The translations under genes were made by a program, and so were the position numbers. Below, in pieces: positions 4,284 through 7,031 of a stretch of 7,031 bases of DNA. Position 1 is the first letter of the stretch, and every line of letters starts with the position of its first letter. Source of the DNA: Chloroflexota bacterium (GTDB lineage: Bacteria > Chloroflexota > Ktedonobacteria > Ktedonobacterales > JACDGC01); contig JAKAOI010000119.1 in assembly GCA_021812265.1 (NCBI GenBank), forward strand, positions 1-7,031, written 5' to 3'. The notes under the pieces were generated by a model. The model saw only the letters and a list, made by a program, of their open reading frames with translations, was not told the DNA's origin and did no database searches.

Positions 4284-6257
4284 ATGAACAACATCTTGCA
4301 AAAAATTACTCGATTTTTAGGAATTACTCATCAGGAATCTGAAATTGTTAGTGATATATCTCGCATCCATACGAATAATACAGAATACTTTAGAAAATGG
4401 CTGATTCTTGGTATACTTATCGGGGGAATAACTGGAGTTGGCATCGCCTTCTTTACAACACTGGAAAATATATTTACCCATATATTTTTAGAAATCGGCG
4501 CAGGGTATACTCCCCCATTGCCAGATGGTGAAGGAACCACCATTATCACACCGATAGCGCGGCTTTGGTTTTTTCCCATTGCAACCACCATCGGCGGATT
4601 ATTATCCGGTGTTATAACCACATATTTTACCGATAAATCGGAGGCGCAAGGCGCCGATAACGTTATTCGGGCGTTTCACTTCAACAAAGGCAAAATAAAA
4701 ATGCGCGACACCATCCTCCGCCCGTTTGCCGCAACCATCCTGATTGGCTCGGGGGGAAGCGCCGGCCCGGAAAGCCCCGTAGCCCAAGTTGCCGCCGGAT
4801 TTGGCTCTGCCATAGCTACGTGGCTGCACATGGACGACCGCGACCGCAGAATAGCTCTGGCAGCCGGCGTCGGATCCGGTATCGGCGCGATTTTTAAAAC
4901 GCCATTTGGCGGAGCGCTGCTGGGCGCAGAGCTATTATATCAGCACGATTTTGAATCGGAGGCAATTTTTCCATCTTTTGTCGCCTCGGTGGTTGCGTAT
5001 ACCATTTACGGCGAAATTTACGGATTCACACCCATCTTTGGAGTAGGCAAAGGGTATTCTTTTGTATCGCCGATATCATTAGTTGCGTTTGCCATATTAG
5101 GATTGGTCGCCGGCGGAATTGGACTGCTGTACACTAAATTATTTTTCTTTACACACAAAATATTTAAGAAATTGCGCATTCCAACCGTGTTAAAGCCTGC
5201 CATCGGCGGATTACTGGTGGGTTGCATCGGCATATTTTTTCCGCAAATTATCGGCGTGGGGTATGGCTGGTCGCAGTTGGGAATAAATAATAACTTCACT
5301 GATTTAGGGTATGGCTGGATGCAGCAAATCTTAAACTACAATTACGCCATATTTTTTATATTTCTGATGTTATCTCTTATCTTCTTAAAAATTATCGCCA
5401 CATCACTTTCGGTTGGGTCGGGGGGAAGCGGCGGAGTATTTGCGCCGGGCCTTGTTATTGGCGGATATGCCGGCGCTTTCGTATGGGGCGCGCTGCATGT
5501 TATTTTGCCGCAATCAGTTGGCGCGCCGGGCGCATACATGGTTGTAGGCATGGGAGCGCTTTTTGGCGCTATTGCAAATGCCCCCATTGCGGTTATTTTA
5601 ATGGTTGTAGAAATGACTCACGAATATACCTTGCTTGCGCCAACTATGCTGGCGGCTTCCTTGGCAATGTTTGTTACAAGGGGAAATTCAATTTTTAAAG
5701 AACAACTACCCACTCGGCTGGATTCACCCGCGCATAAATCAGAGTATATTATTCCGCTGCTGCAAAATATACGTATTGCAAATGTAATGGATAAGGCGCC
5801 TGTAAAAGTTGGCCTCAAAACGCCCTATGTCGCCATATTGGATCTGTTGAAAAACAAACAGGTGAAAATAATTTATGTTGTAGATAAAGATGAGCTAAAA
5901 GGCATCATCACCATGAGCAATATTACAAAAATCCGCAAAAATAATGTATCTCATCTTGTCGCAGAAGATTTTATGACAACAGATGTTATTACAACAACGC
6001 CGCAAAACGCGCTCTATAACGCATGGGCTGTCATAACCCAAAACGGTTTTCGCTCGTTGCCGGTAGTCAGCGAACAAAACGGCAAAAAGAAACTGCAAGG
6101 TATTATAACGCTGCAAGGAATCGGAGCCAGTTTAAAACTACCCATCTTAGAAGAAGAGCAACGGCAAATCTCGGAGGACCCCAGTCAAAACTTCGCGGAA
6201 AGTTCGCAAAATCTAGCAGTGGAAACCATTAATCCCGCCACAGCAGATTCTTTATAA
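4284..6257 (+). CDS. ClC-type chloride channel/transporter with C-terminal CBS pair
   Basis: This 657-residue inner-membrane protein belongs to the ClC family, which moves chloride as a channel or in exchange for protons and acts as a dimer. The membrane part (about 35-470) contains GSGGSAGPESP (155-165), matching the GREGP motif with the gating glutamate at E163, and GSGGSGGVFAP (378-388), matching GxFxP. Two CBS domains follow (about 495-550 and 556-615), likely a nucleotide-sensing regulatory module, then a Glu/Gln/Ser-rich tail. Some pore residues are atypical against E. coli ClcA: the GSGIP serine position reads Gln122 (in AQGADNVI), GREGP reads GPESP, and the internal proton glutamate (E203) aligns with Leu217 in GAELLY. 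A tyrosine at 488 may match the pore tyrosine, but that alignment is unsure. The start is ATG at 4284, with no ribosome site. Full length; whether it is a channel or an exchanger cannot be decided. Confidence 0.95.
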   Translation: MNNILQKITRFLGITHQESEIVSDISRIHTNNTEYFRKWLILGILIGGITGVGIAFFTTLENIFTHIFLEIGAGYTPPLPDGEGTTIITPIARLWFFPIATTIGGLLSGVITTYFTDKSEAQGADNVIRAFHFNKGKIKMRDTILRPFAATILIGSGGSAGPESPVAQVAAGFGSAIATWLHMDDRDRRIALAAGVGSGIGAIFKTPFGGALLGAELLYQHDFESEAIFPSFVASVVAYTIYGEIYGFTPIFGVGKGYSFVSPISLVAFAILGLVAGGIGLLYTKLFFFTHKIFKKLRIPTVLKPAIGGLLVGCIGIFFPQIIGVGYGWSQLGINNNFTDLGYGWMQQILNYNYAIFFIFLMLSLIFLKIIATSLSVGSGGSGGVFAPGLVIGGYAGAFVWGALHVILPQSVGAPGAYMVVGMGALFGAIANAPIAVILMVVEMTHEYTLLAPTMLAASLAMFVTRGNSIFKEQLPTRLDSPAHKSEYIIPLLQNIRIANVMDKAPVKVGLKTPYVAILDLLKNKQVKIIYVVDKDELKGIITMSNITKIRKNNVSHLVAEDFMTTDVITTTPQNALYNAWAVITQNGFRSLPVVSEQNGKKKLQGIITLQGIGASLKLPILEEEQRQISEDPSQNFAESSQNLAVETINPATADSL

Positions 6258-6265
6258 TCTGCTGT
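6240..6265. terminator. Perfect 10-bp hairpin over the ClC stop codon, between convergent genes
   Basis: ACAGCAGATT (6240-6249) and AATCTGCTGT (6256-6265) are perfect reverse complements around CTTTAT; the TAA stop (6255-6257) begins in the loop. The place between two convergent genes fits a two-way terminator, but no T-run follows on either strand, so intrinsic termination would be weak. It may instead protect the 3' end. A smaller stem GGCG/CGCC follows at 6271-6283. Confidence 0.45.
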
Positions 6266-6295
6266 CAATTGGCGTAACGCGCCGCCCAAGAAACT

Positions 6296-7022
6296 TCAAG
6301 ACAAAGAGATAATGGCGGTTCCCAGCAGCGCCAAAAACACCCCAATATATTGCGCCGGCGCCAATTTTTCCCGCAGGACAAATCGCGCCAGCAATACCGT
6401 CATCACCGGATACAGCGAGCCGATTACACTCACCACCCCAAAATTCGCCAGCGAGGCGGCATATGTATATAGCGCATTGGCTCCGGTGTCGAAAAAGCCA
6501 ATGATGAGTATACTGTTAACCGCGCTCATGGGGACCACAAGGGTGTTTTTCTCCACACGCGAAAGCGCAAAAATCAGCAGCGGAGAACTCATTCTGGCAA
6601 AAGCAATAATCCACAGAGGAGAAGAGCCATGTGAAAGCGCGCCTTCAGCGGCAAATGTCAGAAATAAGCCAAACATCAGCGCTGTGCCGATGGCATAGGG
6701 TATGCCGCTTTGCCAAAAAGATCGCTTAGGAATGTTTGCCGTCGGCGATTCCGGTGATTTAGCGGCTAGAAATACTCCCAACAACGCCACCGGCGCTCCG
6801 AGTATCGCCAGCAACGCCGGTGGAGAGCCGAAAAACAGCGCAATAAAAAATGGAACCACCGCGGCGGTTCCCGATATAGGAGACACAATAGACATTGGCC
6901 CAATTGCCAAGCCGCGATAAAAAAGCAGCAAACCTACCGCGCCGCACATACCCGCAGCGGCTCCCCAGCCAAAATCCGCAAAAGTTGGCGGAACACGAGT
7001 GACCAACGCAGCAATAACCATC
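6296..7022 (-). CDS. EamA/DMT-family permease, N-terminus cut by contig edge
   Basis: This is an integral membrane transporter of the drug/metabolite (EamA) superfamily; substrates of this family vary widely and none can be named here. At least 241 residues are present: the latter part of the first EamA repeat (to about 86, with YRGLAIGPMSIVSPISGTAA), a loop around 88-103, and the whole second repeat (about 108-241) ending in the typical YPVMTVLLARFVLREKLAPAQ then GVFLALLGTAIIS. The usual 280-300 residues and ten spans imply that roughly 50 residues are missing. The ATG at 7021-7019 is the first visible but probably internal, because the frame stays open through base 7022 to the adapter, no ribosome site can be seen, and the protein would lack its first spans. 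It converges on the ClC gene, 38 bases between stops. Confidence 0.9.
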
Positions 7023-7031
7023 AGATCGGAA
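7023..7031. other. Residual Illumina adapter at right contig edge
   Basis: AGATCGGAA equals the first nine bases of the Illumina adapter AGATCGGAAGAGC and is the reverse complement of the left edge. It should not be read as genome. Confidence 0.9.

Noticed and set aside
6312..6698. 128-codon plus-strand open frame opposite the permease
   Set aside because: It is a shadow of the EamA gene and lacks any family motif.

Overview
This is a short, complete shotgun contig, not a cut from a longer assembly. Both ends carry bases that match the Illumina adapter stem (TCCGATCT at the left edge, AGATCGGAA at the right edge), so genomic sequence runs from about 9 to 7022 and the genes at both edges are cut. 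The source is a bacterium using the standard code (TGA is a stop here) with AGGAGG-type ribosome sites on several genes. An ECF sigma factor next to a DUF5667 membrane protein, plus a DUF5666 surface protein, is typical of Actinobacteriota, Chloroflexota and some candidate phyla. A Chloroflexota-like or related uncultivated lineage is my best guess, but the window cannot settle the phylum.

Layout. A heavy-metal-type P-type ATPase (minus strand, 3' part missing) diverges from a gene for a membrane-anchored DUF5666 protein (1081-1692). A 736-base stretch without a convincing gene follows; it holds a strong REP-like hairpin and, near its right end, a good promoter and a small dyad. Next come an ECF-type sigma factor (2429-3049) and an overlapping single-pass DUF5667 membrane protein (3021-4142), almost certainly co-transcribed. 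A 141-base spacer with several repeats and two TATAAT boxes leads to a full-length ClC-type chloride channel/transporter with two CBS domains (4284-6257). A perfect hairpin overlaps its stop codon and separates it from a convergent EamA/DMT-family permease (minus strand, 5' part missing).

How the genes may work together. The sigma factor and its DUF5667 partner look like an envelope-sensing pair: the membrane protein has a cytoplasmic N-terminus, one membrane span, an extracytoplasmic DUF5667 region and a Lys/His/Pro-rich tail, so it could act as an anti-sigma or sensor (inference). The DUF5666 protein has the same membrane topology and could belong to the same envelope response, but nothing in the sequence proves this. 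The other three genes are independent membrane transporters for metal ions, chloride and small metabolites.

The points most worth a second look are the adapter-made stop codon in the ATPase, the atypical ClC pore motifs (GPESP instead of GREGP, and Leu at the internal proton-glutamate position), the repeat-rich apparently leaderless upstream region of the ClC gene, and the overlapping start of the DUF5667 gene next to an A8 run.
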